64,000 nucleotides of DNA, from assembly GCF_009372235.1 (NCBI RefSeq), contig NZ_ML762924.1, positions 152,186 through 216,185 of the forward strand, written 5' to 3'. The position numbers and the translations under genes are program-made. The notes below the pieces were generated by a model that was not told the DNA's origin, made no database searches, and was given only the letters and a program-made list of their open reading frames with translations. Shown here in pieces: positions 8,112-16,832 of this stretch. Origin of the DNA: Dickeya oryzae. GTDB lineage: Bacteria > Pseudomonadota > Gammaproteobacteria > Enterobacterales > Enterobacteriaceae. Each line of letters begins with the position of its first letter. The first letter of the stretch is position 1.

Positions 8112-8774
8112 CTAGCAACCATCATGCTCGACCAGACCAGCGATACCGTTGTTGGTCTGAACCAGTGTGTCTGGTGCGACCCGGACTCTGGCTCCGGTCG
8201 TAATAGTGCCGCTTAACTGCCGTACGTGGCATAACCGAGCATCAACACCCATCGCGATATTCACGACAGCTTCTTGTGCTGAAAATGCCTTTTCATGGGA
8301 TGCTTTTTCATACGCGTTAAACGAGGCCCCCATTGCCAGCGACAGGTCGAGCCGACGCGTTGTCCCCGCAACATTGACCGCTGTGCCCATACTCCCGTTA
8401 ACCGCAAAGGCATCGGGTGAAACTGCACAGGCGGGAATGGACATCGTGACACCAGCCTGCGCTTTAACAACCGTGATCGGCGCGCTGACCGTTATCCTGA
8501 CGGTCGCGTCATGATCACGCAGAATGCTGTCATCGCTGGCGTGGTTTTCTATGACCAGACTCTGACCCTGGGGGCGGATGACCAGCTTTTCCAGAACATC
8601 CTGTCTGGCGCTGGTCTCCACGCGGTATCCATTACCGCAAACCAGTGTGACATTCAGGCCACGGCTGACATCCAATGTCGTAAAGGAGGGCACATCCACA
8701 TTTTGCTGATTCGTTGGTGAACAGGCCACCGTCAATGGCAGCAGTACTAACGCGGAACAAAGCAGCGCTTTCAT
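8112..8774 (-). CDS. DUF2807-like lipoprotein
   Basis: 220 residues beginning with a lipoprotein signal: hydrophobic stretch, then lipobox LTVAC with Cys18. The mature part is rich in beta-strand-like repeats with regularly spaced G-x-N/D turns, as in the DUF2807 (GIN, right-handed beta-helix) family of exported proteins. GGAGAG sits a few bases before the ATG. It converges on the phosphopantetheinyl transferase and lies downstream of the signal-synthesis operon on the same strand, so it could be read from that operon or from its own promoter (dyad symmetry at 8812-8829). Function unknown; its place suggests an accessory vfm gene. Confidence 0.65.
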   Translation of the reverse strand: MKALLCSALVLLPLTVACSPTNQQNVDVPSFTTLDVSRGLNVTLVCGNGYRVETSARQDVLEKLVIRPQGQSLVIENHASDDSILRDHDATVRITVSAPITVVKAQAGVTMSIPACAVSPDAFAVNGSMGTAVNVAGTTRRLDLSLAMGASFNAYEKASHEKAFSAQEAVVNIAMGVDARLCHVRQLSGTITTGARVRVAPDTLVQTNNGIAGLVEHDGC

Positions 8775-9088
8775 TCCTCTCTCCTTTTCCGTCGCTATCC
8801 TTATCTGCCAGCCTGATATCCTTATCAGGAGGGAACCCGCGGCCAGCCAATCCTTGTCTGGTCAATCCGTCCGATGATGCATCCCTGGTACCGGGCGGTG
8901 CGGGGCAGTTACGTCCTTGTCTCTTATCGTTGGCAAGCCAACGAAAGCTTTCCCTAATTGCTATTATGCATAGCAGAATTATCCATTGTTGTCTGAGATT
9001 GAGAGTTTCCCGAATAAATAGGATTAAATGTTGTTCTAAGCCATCCGGCTAAAACCCGGCTAATAGCACCGGGCTAAATCGCAAGGCA
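8775..9088. other. Intergenic region with dyad symmetries
   Basis: No gene seen. It holds a perfect 7-bp inverted repeat CCTGATA/TATCAGG at 8812-8829, inside a wider direct repeat of TATCCTTATC. A second inverted repeat TGCTAT-5-ATAGCA lies at 8959-8975. These look like operators for the lipoprotein gene, without proof. Confidence 0.4.
9051..9073 (-). terminator. Weak terminator after the minus-strand vfm operon
   Basis: On the minus strand CCCGG, nine bases, CCGGG and TTTT follow the last gene of the synthesis operon. The stem is only five base pairs, so read-through to the lipoprotein gene is possible. Confidence 0.35.
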
Positions 9089-10027
9089 TTAAACCGGCGT
9101 GCCGGTATAGATTATCCGACAACTGCCGATCCAGGCTCCCAGACCGACGGACAGCATGACATGTGGTTTACCGCAACGGATAGCGGGCAGTGCCGCATCC
9201 AATAACAACAGCGGGTCGGTGGTGTAGCAATGGCCGATATCCGGCATGAGGCCCAGTGCGATATTTTCCAGCGGGTGGTGGTGACGACGGGAATAATTGA
9301 GCCAGCTTAATCGATTGATGTTGTGGGGGAGCAGATGAAAAGGCTCCGAACTACCGGAAGTGATTGGTTGTAGTGCGTCGAGCACCAGTTCATCGTGAGC
9401 CTGGAAAAACGCTTTTCTGGCCTGTTCACTGCCGTGGATCCCTTCATGAAACTCTGGTCGTTGCCCAAGATAAACTGGACCGATTTGAAGACCCGATGGC
9501 TGATTTTCCAGTAGCAAGGCTGCAAAGGCATCGCCTGCGAGCGTACAGCCGGGAAAGTAGCGCTCCTCAGTGGCTAATGCTGATAGGGTATCGCCAGCAA
9601 TAATCACCACCCGCTCTGCCCGTTGTTGCGATAACAGCCGTTGTGCCAGATCCAGTGCCCAGAATAGCGTCGCGCAGTTTTGCTGGTCCAGTTCGTAGCA
9701 AGGCGCATGTGCATGAATAAAGGGATGTTCTCGGCCAAGCTGCGCCAGCCAGTGGGACTGCTCTGGCGACTGAACCGGCATGCCGTGCGCGTAAATCAGC
9801 ACATCAGCCGGGCGTTCGGGGTGTGCAGACTGGTGTTGTAATTCACTGATCAGCCGATGGAATACCGACGCCAGCGGGATGTCATTATCGAGAGCGGCGA
9901 CGTGTCGGAAGCCGAACAGCTGCGAGAAGACCCGGGCTTCCGATGCGCTGGCACCCGCTGCCTGGATGATGTCGCTGGCACTGAGCCGACGCTCTGGTAT
10001 CCAGGTAACAAAATGGGTCAGACGCAC
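9089..10027 (-). CDS. KAS III-like condensing enzyme (Cys-His-His)
   Basis: Thiolase-fold protein of 312 residues related to beta-ketoacyl-ACP synthase III, the last gene of the Vfm synthesis operon. The putative nucleophile is Cys118 in QQNCAT. His235 lies in PHNINRLSW, matching the PH-x-(A)N motif of FabH. The third catalytic position, normally Asn in a G-N-T-S motif, reads G-His266-C-Y. The GTG start shares a base with the stop of the preceding gene (TAGTG), so translation is coupled; the longer upstream frame is discarded. Such enzymes join, transfer or hydrolyse acyl groups on CoA or ACP. A role in coupling the carrier-bound building blocks of the signal is inference. Confidence 0.7.
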   Translation of the reverse strand: MRLTHFVTWIPERRLSASDIIQAAGASASEARVFSQLFGFRHVAALDNDIPLASVFHRLISELQHQSAHPERPADVLIYAHGMPVQSPEQSHWLAQLGREHPFIHAHAPCYELDQQNCATLFWALDLAQRLLSQQRAERVVIIAGDTLSALATEERYFPGCTLAGDAFAALLLENQPSGLQIGPVYLGQRPEFHEGIHGSEQARKAFFQAHDELVLDALQPITSGSSEPFHLLPHNINRLSWLNYSRRHHHPLENIALGLMPDIGHCYTTDPLLLLDAALPAIRCGKPHVMLSVGLGAWIGSCRIIYTGTPV

Positions 10028-10884
10028 TATTCCAATCCTTGCAGAGCGACAGCGCTGAGCATGTCCTGATAGTGAACCAATAGCAGATAATCGCAGCCTG
10101 GCTGGTAATTTTCCGCCAACGCGACAAACGGTGCCGCACAGACCAAATGCGGATTGGTGGCGATGCCGTTCATGGATGGCGGTAAGGTCGCCAGCAATAG
10201 CGGCTCTGCCACCACGCACAAGCGGTTGCGCTGTAGATCAAAACGTTGGCATAAGGCCGTGACGGTTTGCGGTAATGTTTGCGCAGTGGGCTGGGGGTGA
10301 CGACAGAAGCCCCGATAATGCAGCGCGCGCTCATGACAACAGACGGAAAACAGGCAGGCGTTATTTTCCGGGGCGATCGAGTCGAGCAAATCAGAATGGT
10401 ATGGCAGGCTGCTTTGGTCGGCTACCAACAACAGTGAGTCGTGGTTATCTTCACGCTGGCAGTTGGCAATGCTGGAGAGTGCAAACAGCGCCGCATCCGG
10501 TCCGCGATCGCTGATAGTCAGCGCCAGACAAGCCGGTAATCCTAGCGACTCAATGACATAGTTAATCACCGAACTGCCAAGGTGCAGGTCCGGCGTCCAG
10601 TGTGCCATCAGCACGCTATCAATATGCGATAGATCGTTTCTGGCCCGGTAAACCGGCAGCAACTGGTTGATCATACTGATAAACGCGGTCATATCGCTGG
10701 TCTGGCTACGGTGTTGCACATTGACCAGCCGTTCATGCCAGTCAAGGCCGTTGCTGGCGAAAAACCGGGAGGCATAGCTGTGCCAATAGTACTCCTGCGC
10801 CGGGCTTATCGCCTGTCGCGGCATACTGATGGGCGCCGTAAAGCTGCGGTGCAGTATTGACCGTGGGTCAAGATACGTGGGCAC
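10027..10884 (-). CDS. KAS III-like protein lacking the catalytic Cys
   Basis: 285 residues, start GTG inside the end of the upstream dehydrogenase gene (17-bp overlap). It shares blocks AHWTPD (94-99), SDRG (125-128), LLVADQ and CAAPF with the protein encoded at 20285-21214, so the two are paralogues. The region around SDRG aligns with the nucleophile segment of the neighbouring KAS III-like enzymes, but no Cys is present, and the C-terminal PH-x-N motif is also missing. It therefore looks like a non-catalytic thiolase-fold partner, comparable in idea to chain-length-factor subunits. It lies directly upstream of a catalytic homologue, which suggests a heteromer. This is inference. Confidence 0.55.
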   Translation of the reverse strand: MPTYLDPRSILHRSFTAPISMPRQAISPAQEYYWHSYASRFFASNGLDWHERLVNVQHRSQTSDMTAFISMINQLLPVYRARNDLSHIDSVLMAHWTPDLHLGSSVINYVIESLGLPACLALTISDRGPDAALFALSSIANCQREDNHDSLLLVADQSSLPYHSDLLDSIAPENNACLFSVCCHERALHYRGFCRHPQPTAQTLPQTVTALCQRFDLQRNRLCVVAEPLLLATLPPSMNGIATNPHLVCAAPFVALAENYQPGCDYLLLVHYQDMLSAVALQGLE

Positions 10885-12004
10885 AGACGCCTCCCCTGGC
10901 GGTATAGCAGCGGAAACTGTTCATCAGGTGAATATTGGCGGTGCCTTCCATGTATTCAAATGCCAAGGCATCACGACAACGACGGCGTAACGGCGTGTCT
11001 TCCAGCCAGGCTTGTTCGCTCAACAGGTGTGGCATACGGTGTGCAACCGTTTCCACGAACAGCGTGCAGTGTCGTTTGAGCTGGCTGGTGGAGTGATAGT
11101 GCGACTGACCTGACTGGTAGCGCACGGCAATATCCGACAATTGCCGACGCAGCAGGTGGTAAGTCCGCCACTGCTGGGCGTGCCAGCGCTGTTGGTCGGC
11201 CGTTAAAGGGGTGTTATCCAGCACCTGCAGCAGCCCATAGGCGGTGCCGAGTGCCATTGCGCTGACCATCGGGCGGTGGCGTTCAAACACTTGTCCCAGT
11301 GCGGCCAACCCTTGATTGAGCCCTTTACGGTCGTGACCCAGAATGTGGTCCGGCGTCACGGCGAGTCCGTTAATCTCGAGTTCTGTCAGATTGGAGCCCT
11401 GTAATCCGAACTGTTGCAGCGGCGTGATGGTCATATGGGGCGCAGCCTGTTCCGGCTCGACCATGACCAGCAGCTGGCGGTTATCTTCACGGGCGAAAAC
11501 CAGCCCGACGGACGCCAGCTGCGCACCACCGATAAATTTCTTACGGGCATTCAGTAGATAACCGTTTTCTGTCGGCGTCAGTTGCGAGGCGATCGATTGT
11601 GTATCGGAGCCGACATCTGGCTCGGTAACGGCAAAAAACGCCCAGCAGGGCGGTTTATTAAAGCGGGAAAAGAAGAACGCCTGTTGCTCCGGCGTACCCA
11701 GGGTCGTTACCGCTCGCGCTGACAATGAAGCCCCGGGCAACATCATCAAACCGCTGGCATCAAAGCGGCTCAGGTATTCCAGCATATCGATGTGATCGCT
11801 GTAGTGGCAGGCCTGATAGTCCCACTGTCGAAAGGGGATAAACTCGGATGGGATGCCGATATAGGCGATGGTATAAAGCAGTTCATCCTCAAGACAGGAC
11901 AGAGCCTGCTGACGATCGGATTCTACCTGACTGGCGGCGTGCCGTAATTTTTCGCCCAGTGCATCCAATTCTTTTAATACATTATTGAACGTAAGCGCTT
12001 TCAT
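10868..12004 (-). CDS. Acyl-CoA-dehydrogenase-like flavoprotein
   Basis: 378 residues from the ATG at 12004, which has AGGACAG just upstream; the longer frame to 12115 is rejected. FAVTEPDVGSDTQSI is the flavin/substrate signature of acyl-CoA dehydrogenases, and EYMEGTANIHLMN near the C-terminus corresponds to the segment with the catalytic Glu. In non-ribosomal pathways, relatives oxidise aminoacyl or acyl groups held on carrier proteins (for example prolyl to pyrrolyl). With two carrier proteins and adenylation enzymes in the same operon, a carrier-bound substrate is likely. A second such gene lies at 13636-14769. Confidence 0.8.
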   Translation of the reverse strand: MKALTFNNVLKELDALGEKLRHAASQVESDRQQALSCLEDELLYTIAYIGIPSEFIPFRQWDYQACHYSDHIDMLEYLSRFDASGLMMLPGASLSARAVTTLGTPEQQAFFFSRFNKPPCWAFFAVTEPDVGSDTQSIASQLTPTENGYLLNARKKFIGGAQLASVGLVFAREDNRQLLVMVEPEQAAPHMTITPLQQFGLQGSNLTELEINGLAVTPDHILGHDRKGLNQGLAALGQVFERHRPMVSAMALGTAYGLLQVLDNTPLTADQQRWHAQQWRTYHLLRRQLSDIAVRYQSGQSHYHSTSQLKRHCTLFVETVAHRMPHLLSEQAWLEDTPLRRRCRDALAFEYMEGTANIHLMNSFRCYTARGGVCAHVS

Positions 12005-12104
12005 GAGCTGTCCTGTTAGTCGAGTCGCAAAACATACCATTCGCACGATAACTCTGTACCTTATCGGGAATAACGGCGTTGTATTGTCCGGTATTGCAAT
12101 TAGG

Positions 12105-13028
12105 TCAAATTTCAATCAGTAGCGAGGAGTAGGTGGCACCCAACCCGACGCTGACCAGCAATACGGTATCGCCTTTGTGCAGACGTTGTTGTTGCTGCAA
12201 CTGGTGCAAATTAATAAACGGATCCGCGCCAAAGCAGTGACCATATCGCGGGACATTTTCCAGAAAGATTTTTTCCCGCGGGAAGTGCATTAATTGCGCC
12301 AGACGATGCCATGACGCCAGGTTGACGTTATGTGGCGCTATCCAGTCGACACGGTCTATGGTGATCCCAGCCTTGTCGAGTGCCGCCTGCAGGTGCTGGC
12401 GGGTAAAATCGACATAATGTTGCCCAAAGTCGGATGTTTCATGTTCATCAGCGCCTTGCTGGATACTGAAGCGGCCATCCTGCCCAGTGTAGCGGCTGAG
12501 GATAGCTGGTCCGTTACCGTTACGGGTCAGTAATACTGCACAGGCGGCTTCACCCATCAGCGTCGTGTCTTTGATCAGTTTGACCCTGGGGTGAAACGCT
12601 TTCTCGCCGATCAGCATCAAACCAAACGCACCGGGCGAGAGCTGTCTGAGTAACCATTCTGCCGCCGTTAGTGGGGTCGCGCAGTGGCCCATGGTCAGGC
12701 TGGCAAACTCGGTCTGGCGTGGGAAGCGCTTCAGCCATGAAGGGGTCAGGCTGGCGGTGTCGAACACCCGCACACAGGGAACGGTATGACAGTGCACAAC
12801 ATGGCTGATGGCGGCGAACGCCTGCGGCTGGTTATGTTGTATCTGGTCGACAACCGGTGTGAGCAGATCGTCCAGCGTGCCGGGGCCGCCATGAAAACGG
12901 CGCAGTCCGTAAAAGCGGTCAAACATGCGGATATCGAGCCGACTCAGGCCGACTTCCTGTGCGACATCCTCCAGCGACTGAATGTCGGGGGGGAATGCGA
13001 TTTCTATCGCTTCAATGTGTCCCAACAC
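12105..13028 (-). CDS. KAS III-like condensing enzyme (Cys-His-His)
   Basis: 307 residues from a GTG at 13028, which has AGGAG seven bases upstream; the TTG at 13052 has no ribosome site. Catalytic candidates are Cys116 (MGHCAT), His233 (PHNVNLASW, matching the FabH PH-x-N motif) and His264 in RYGHCFGAD, where FabH has Asn in the RYGNTSAAS segment. The C-terminus VLLVSVGLGATYSS is the usual glycine-rich end of the KAS III fold. It resembles the enzyme at 9089-10027 in motif and length. The same Asn-to-His change in both suggests a shared non-standard chemistry. About 100 bases separate it from the next gene. Confidence 0.7.
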   Translation of the reverse strand: MLGHIEAIEIAFPPDIQSLEDVAQEVGLSRLDIRMFDRFYGLRRFHGGPGTLDDLLTPVVDQIQHNQPQAFAAISHVVHCHTVPCVRVFDTASLTPSWLKRFPRQTEFASLTMGHCATPLTAAEWLLRQLSPGAFGLMLIGEKAFHPRVKLIKDTTLMGEAACAVLLTRNGNGPAILSRYTGQDGRFSIQQGADEHETSDFGQHYVDFTRQHLQAALDKAGITIDRVDWIAPHNVNLASWHRLAQLMHFPREKIFLENVPRYGHCFGADPFINLHQLQQQQRLHKGDTVLLVSVGLGATYSSLLIEI

Positions 13029-13121
13029 AAGCGCGCTCCTGACAGTGGGCAAGGAAGAGAAACGTGATCAGCGAGTCTGGTGTCGTGGTAACGGGAATTA
13101 TCATGATAGCGGCTGATAACG

Positions 13122-13634
13122 TTAGTGCGGGTAAAACCGGCAGTAGCGATAGGTGACCGGTTGCGCGTCAGCGCACGTGCTGACACGACGCAACGGATCG
13201 CTCAGGTAGAGTACGGTGCCATCATGATCCAGCAATGTGCAGGCGAGATCACGCTCGGCCAGTGTCCGCCCCTGAGCTTTGATCCCCAGACTGCGATGAA
13301 AGCCCGGTGCTGCATAAAGCAGGCTTTGCAGCAGTGGGGTGCGAAACTGGGGCGGCACGCCATGATACTCATAGAGCAGGACGCTGTTGGCATGGTGGGC
13401 ACAACAATGGCGGCAGAGTGCGATCACCTCGGCAGCGTGCAGGCCGGATTCATCACGGTGAACCGGCTCATGCAGAAACCAGGGCATGTCAGGGTTGGCG
13501 TCATTCAGGGCAAACCAGGGTAACAGCAAGGCATGTTGTTCAGCGCTAAGCGGTGTGGCGCGCGTCTCCACCGTCAGGCTTCCGGCTTCCTGTGCTATCG
13601 CGTGGTTGATGGGGGAGATAACGGGAGACTCCAC
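13122..13634 (-). CDS. Unidentified protein of the Vfm operon
   Basis: 170 residues; GTG start one base after the stop of the dehydrogenase gene, so clearly co-transcribed. I do not recognise the family. It has several His and Cys (LCRHCCAHH) and a hydrophobic strand SVLLYEYHGVPP. That strand sits where a thiolase-fold protein has its DVLIYAHG-like strand, so it might be a shortened relative of the KAS-like proteins beside it. No signal peptide or membrane segment is visible. Confidence 0.6.
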   Translation of the reverse strand: MESPVISPINHAIAQEAGSLTVETRATPLSAEQHALLLPWFALNDANPDMPWFLHEPVHRDESGLHAAEVIALCRHCCAHHANSVLLYEYHGVPPQFRTPLLQSLLYAAPGFHRSLGIKAQGRTLAERDLACTLLDHDGTVLYLSDPLRRVSTCADAQPVTYRYCRFYPH

Positions 13635-13635
13635 A

Positions 13636-14769
13636 CTATGCCCCCCGATAACCGTGATTAATCAGGTGGATGAACGTGGTGCCTTCGGTATATTCAAAGG
13701 CTTTCACATCGCGCCAGGCTTTTGCCAAACGAGGATACTCGCCCAGCGCGGCTGGTGGCGCATGATGAATCGCGGCCATCACCACGTGCTCGGCCACCCG
13801 GGTGGCGGTAATTTTGGCAAGCCCGGCGTCGCGCCCACAGTTTTCGCCTTGTTCAAAACGCTCACAGACCATGCGTACCTGCGCCATCGCGGCCTGCAAC
13901 TGACGCCGGGCTTTCAGTAACCAGGCAGCACGTGGCGTGGACCAACGCTGTTGCAAGGTGAGATCGAGTACGGAACGGGCGACACCCAGCGCAATAGCAC
14001 CGACACAAGGGCGTAATGAGTCGAACGTTACCATAGCAGAACGGGCAAAGCGCTCGGTCGGTTTCAGGTGTTGTCCCAGTAACGCACTGTCCGGTACGAA
14101 CACATCACGAAGTCTCAGATGCGATACGTTGCAGCCGGGTATACCGTTGATGGGGATGCGTTCGGCGAACACACCATCCTGATGACGTGGTGAAAACGTG
14201 AAGACATTAATGCCAAGCGGACCGGATGCGGTACGGGCGAACAATACGCCGGTATCGGCGATGACACCGTTACCAATCAGATACTTCTCGCCGTTTATCA
14301 GCCAGCCGCCATCCACCTTGACGGCGCTGGTCTGGATTTGTTGTGCGTCGCTGCCAACTTCCGGTTCGGTCATGGCAAAACAGCTCCAGGTCAGTTCGCG
14401 AGTAAACTGGGAGAAGAACGCATCTCGCTGCGCCTGGTCGCCCATATTATCGACGACTAACGCCGCCATACCGGGGCCAGGTGCGGCGAATAGCAGATTA
14501 GGGTCGATATAACCGAACGACTCATAAGCCTCGCAGCGCAGGGGTAACGGCAATACCCGCAGGGCGTCGCCCTGTTCCTTCAGCCAGCTCGTTGGCTGGT
14601 AATCCGCGGGGACGCCCAGCGTATTGAGCATGTGAGCCAGTGAGTACTGCGCCGTCAGGCGTGCTTTCTCTGGGGCAACATCGATTTGCCCGCCAAGGTG
14701 ACGTCCTTCAGACACGGTGTCTTCAATCAGACGCTTTAAGGGCAAAAGGAAGCGAGCGTAATCATTCAC
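13636..14769 (-). CDS. Acyl-CoA-dehydrogenase-like flavoprotein
   Basis: 377 residues, GTG start overlapping the stop of the VOC gene by four bases (GTGA). It carries the dehydrogenase signature FAMTEPEVGSDAQQI and a C-terminal FEYTEGTTFIHLIN that holds the expected catalytic Glu. It is a paralogue of the protein at 10868-12004. Two different dehydrogenases in one pathway suggest two desaturation steps, or one for each activated residue. Substrate unknown; a carrier-protein thioester is the most likely form. Confidence 0.8.
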   Translation of the reverse strand: MNDYARFLLPLKRLIEDTVSEGRHLGGQIDVAPEKARLTAQYSLAHMLNTLGVPADYQPTSWLKEQGDALRVLPLPLRCEAYESFGYIDPNLLFAAPGPGMAALVVDNMGDQAQRDAFFSQFTRELTWSCFAMTEPEVGSDAQQIQTSAVKVDGGWLINGEKYLIGNGVIADTGVLFARTASGPLGINVFTFSPRHQDGVFAERIPINGIPGCNVSHLRLRDVFVPDSALLGQHLKPTERFARSAMVTFDSLRPCVGAIALGVARSVLDLTLQQRWSTPRAAWLLKARRQLQAAMAQVRMVCERFEQGENCGRDAGLAKITATRVAEHVVMAAIHHAPPAALGEYPRLAKAWRDVKAFEYTEGTTFIHLINHGYRGA

Positions 14770-15197
14770 GCGGTTTCTCCTTGCGCGATCAGGCTGGTAC
14801 TGCCGGACATGATCTCCATGATGCCTGCCTCCGGTTTGTACAGATGACTGGCCAGCGGTCCTTGTGGGTAGGCATGGAACGGACGCGTCAGCGCCAGCCA
14901 GCCATCTGCACGTAACTGCTGGTATTTCTGGTTGAAGTCATCGACTTCAAAGCAAATATGGTACGGCAGGCAATCTTTGCGTTCTTTGTCCAGCATCCCG
15001 TTTAACAGCCGGTTTTCCGGCAGCGGTTCCACCAGTTCTATCTGCATATCCTGACGGGTGGTATTCATGAAGGTAACGTAAATCTGCTGGGCGCTGACTT
15101 TCTTGCGATACACCGTGATCTGGGGGAAAAAAGTTGCCATCGCAGCGATAGTCGCATCACTATCTTTAACGATATATCCAAGATGGCTGAATTTCAT
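14766..15197 (-). CDS. VOC-family (glyoxalase/epimerase-like) protein
   Basis: 143 residues with the paired beta-alpha-beta-beta-beta pattern of the vicinal oxygen chelate superfamily, closest in look to methylmalonyl-CoA epimerase. Probable metal ligands are His5 (FSHLGY), a Glu in MQIELVEP, a His in YHICFEV and a Glu in GIMEIMS: the usual H/E/H/E set. GGGAGA precedes the ATG. Relatives isomerise or cleave alpha to a carbonyl through a metal-bound enolate. A role as epimerase or tailoring enzyme on the Vfm precursor is inference. Confidence 0.7.
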   Translation of the reverse strand: MKFSHLGYIVKDSDATIAAMATFFPQITVYRKKVSAQQIYVTFMNTTRQDMQIELVEPLPENRLLNGMLDKERKDCLPYHICFEVDDFNQKYQQLRADGWLALTRPFHAYPQGPLASHLYKPEAGIMEIMSGSTSLIAQGETA

Positions 15198-15278
15198 GAC
15201 TTTTCTCCCATCAATGCCGTTTGTAACAGACTACCGGCAACAGCGGTTTTTTTTTATGCCTGCTTGCAGGTCGTACCG

Positions 15279-16832
15279 CTATTTTGGTGGGCTATAGAGC
15301 GTTGTGCTATTGCCGCGCTCTGGTAGCACATCGGTTTCGCATTGCTGCATCAATGCCTGGCGGTCGGTCTTGCCATGTAGCGTCAGGGGAAACGGGCCGG
15401 TGAAGCGGATAATGCGTGGCATCATGTAAGCGGGGAGCCGTTGTGCCAGAGAGCGCCGAAAGCTATCGCGGTAGGCGGCGGTATCGAGACCGAGATGGAC
15501 GCATAACACCAGTTCAGTCACAACGTTGTTGCTTTTCTTGATAAGTACAACGGATTGCTTTACCTGCTCACACTGACTGGCAGCCTTTTCGATTTCAGCC
15601 AGATCAATACGATTACCATGCCATTTTATTTGGCTATCGGTACGTCCCTGAATAAACAAGTGCCCTTGCTCATCCTGGTAACCAATATCGCCGGTACGGT
15701 AATAGCGTTCGTTACCATCCCGAGTGCCAAATGCCCGGTTAGCCGGTAGATCATGTGGTAAGTAACCCGCACCAACTTGTGGTCCCAGAATGACGATTTC
15801 ACCGTAATGGTCAGCCGGCAGTGTGTTTCCCTCTTCATCCCAAATCTCAATGTGGTTTGCACCATGCGGGCGGCCCAATGGCAAGGCACCTGCCTTTTTG
15901 GCATCCACAGGGGGTAAACATAACGCATGGGTCACACAGGTCGTTTCGGTAGGGCCGTAGGCATGCCTTATTTCTGTTTGTGGGAAGCGGGTTTGGAGTG
16001 TTTGTACCAATAATGCAGACACCGGCTCTCCGCCGACGAAAAGCACGCGCAGCGCAGGCAGGCTCTTTGCGTTGAACTGACGGTCGATGCACATAATGTC
16101 CAAAAAGCTGGGTGTGGAAAACCAACTGCTGGCTTTTACGGCGGACTCGGTGAGTAGCTGTAGGTTCTTACGGGGGCGGATATTATTAACGTGATTGAGC
16201 ATCAACACTGCTTTACCTGCCGCCAGTGAAGGGAATAGATCCATGACGCCCATATCGAAAGACAAGCACGCGTGATTCACGTGGCCACCTGGAAATTCCT
16301 CCGCCTGAAGGCTGGGAATGTACCAGTCAGAAAAGGCCGCGAAATTCCCATAACTGATTTTGACCCCTTTCGGCTCGCCGGTGCTGCCGGAGGTGGTCAA
16401 AATATAAAATATCTGCTCAGGTGCCGCCCTGACTGGCTCGGTGAGCGATGGGGTATCCGGCAGCGAGGCGGTAGTACAGAGCGGGATGGATAGCGACGGT
16501 AACGCGGTGCGTGGCGGGCAGGCCAGCAATAGCAAGTCCGCCTGTGTCACCGCGACAATATGTGTGATACGGGCAGACGGATTGGCGATATCGACAAAGG
16601 TGAACGTGATGGCCTCAAACGCGCAGGCCAGCATGGCGGCGGCGGCGTCCAACTGCTTGTGGCCGTAAATCATCACGCAACGCGGTTGGTGCTGCTGTAG
16701 CGCCTGACGTATGGCTCCCACCCGCACGCCTAGCTGCGCAAAGGTATAGCTACCTTCATCGTTGACGATAGCGAGATGCTGTGGGGTTTCCCGTATCCGG
16801 GCCTGAATCGGATTAAGAACTGACGAAAACAT
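15279..16832 (-). CDS. vfmP: DltA-like amino-acid adenylation enzyme (probable VfmP)
   Basis: Stand-alone ANL-family adenylation enzyme, 517 residues. Motifs: A3 TTSGSTGEPKG (146-156), A5 AYGPTE (291-296), A7 YRTGD (378-382), a hinge/A8 block GRTDSQIKWHGNRID (396-410), and A10 LHGKTDRQAL with the catalytic Lys. The pattern around SFDMGVMDLFPSL and STPSFLDIM resembles DltA, which loads D-alanine on a carrier protein. The ATG at 16832 follows AAGGG by eight bases and overlaps the upstream gene by 20 bases. Published work reports strain-specific polymorphism in vfmO/vfmP that decides which signal analogue is made. The adjacent DltA-like pair fits O and P, but which is which is inferred from gene order. 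Confidence 0.75.
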   Translation of the reverse strand: MFSSVLNPIQARIRETPQHLAIVNDEGSYTFAQLGVRVGAIRQALQQHQPRCVMIYGHKQLDAAAAMLACAFEAITFTFVDIANPSARITHIVAVTQADLLLLACPPRTALPSLSIPLCTTASLPDTPSLTEPVRAAPEQIFYILTTSGSTGEPKGVKISYGNFAAFSDWYIPSLQAEEFPGGHVNHACLSFDMGVMDLFPSLAAGKAVLMLNHVNNIRPRKNLQLLTESAVKASSWFSTPSFLDIMCIDRQFNAKSLPALRVLFVGGEPVSALLVQTLQTRFPQTEIRHAYGPTETTCVTHALCLPPVDAKKAGALPLGRPHGANHIEIWDEEGNTLPADHYGEIVILGPQVGAGYLPHDLPANRAFGTRDGNERYYRTGDIGYQDEQGHLFIQGRTDSQIKWHGNRIDLAEIEKAASQCEQVKQSVVLIKKSNNVVTELVLCVHLGLDTAAYRDSFRRSLAQRLPAYMMPRIIRFTGPFPLTLHGKTDRQALMQQCETDVLPERGNSTTLYSPPK

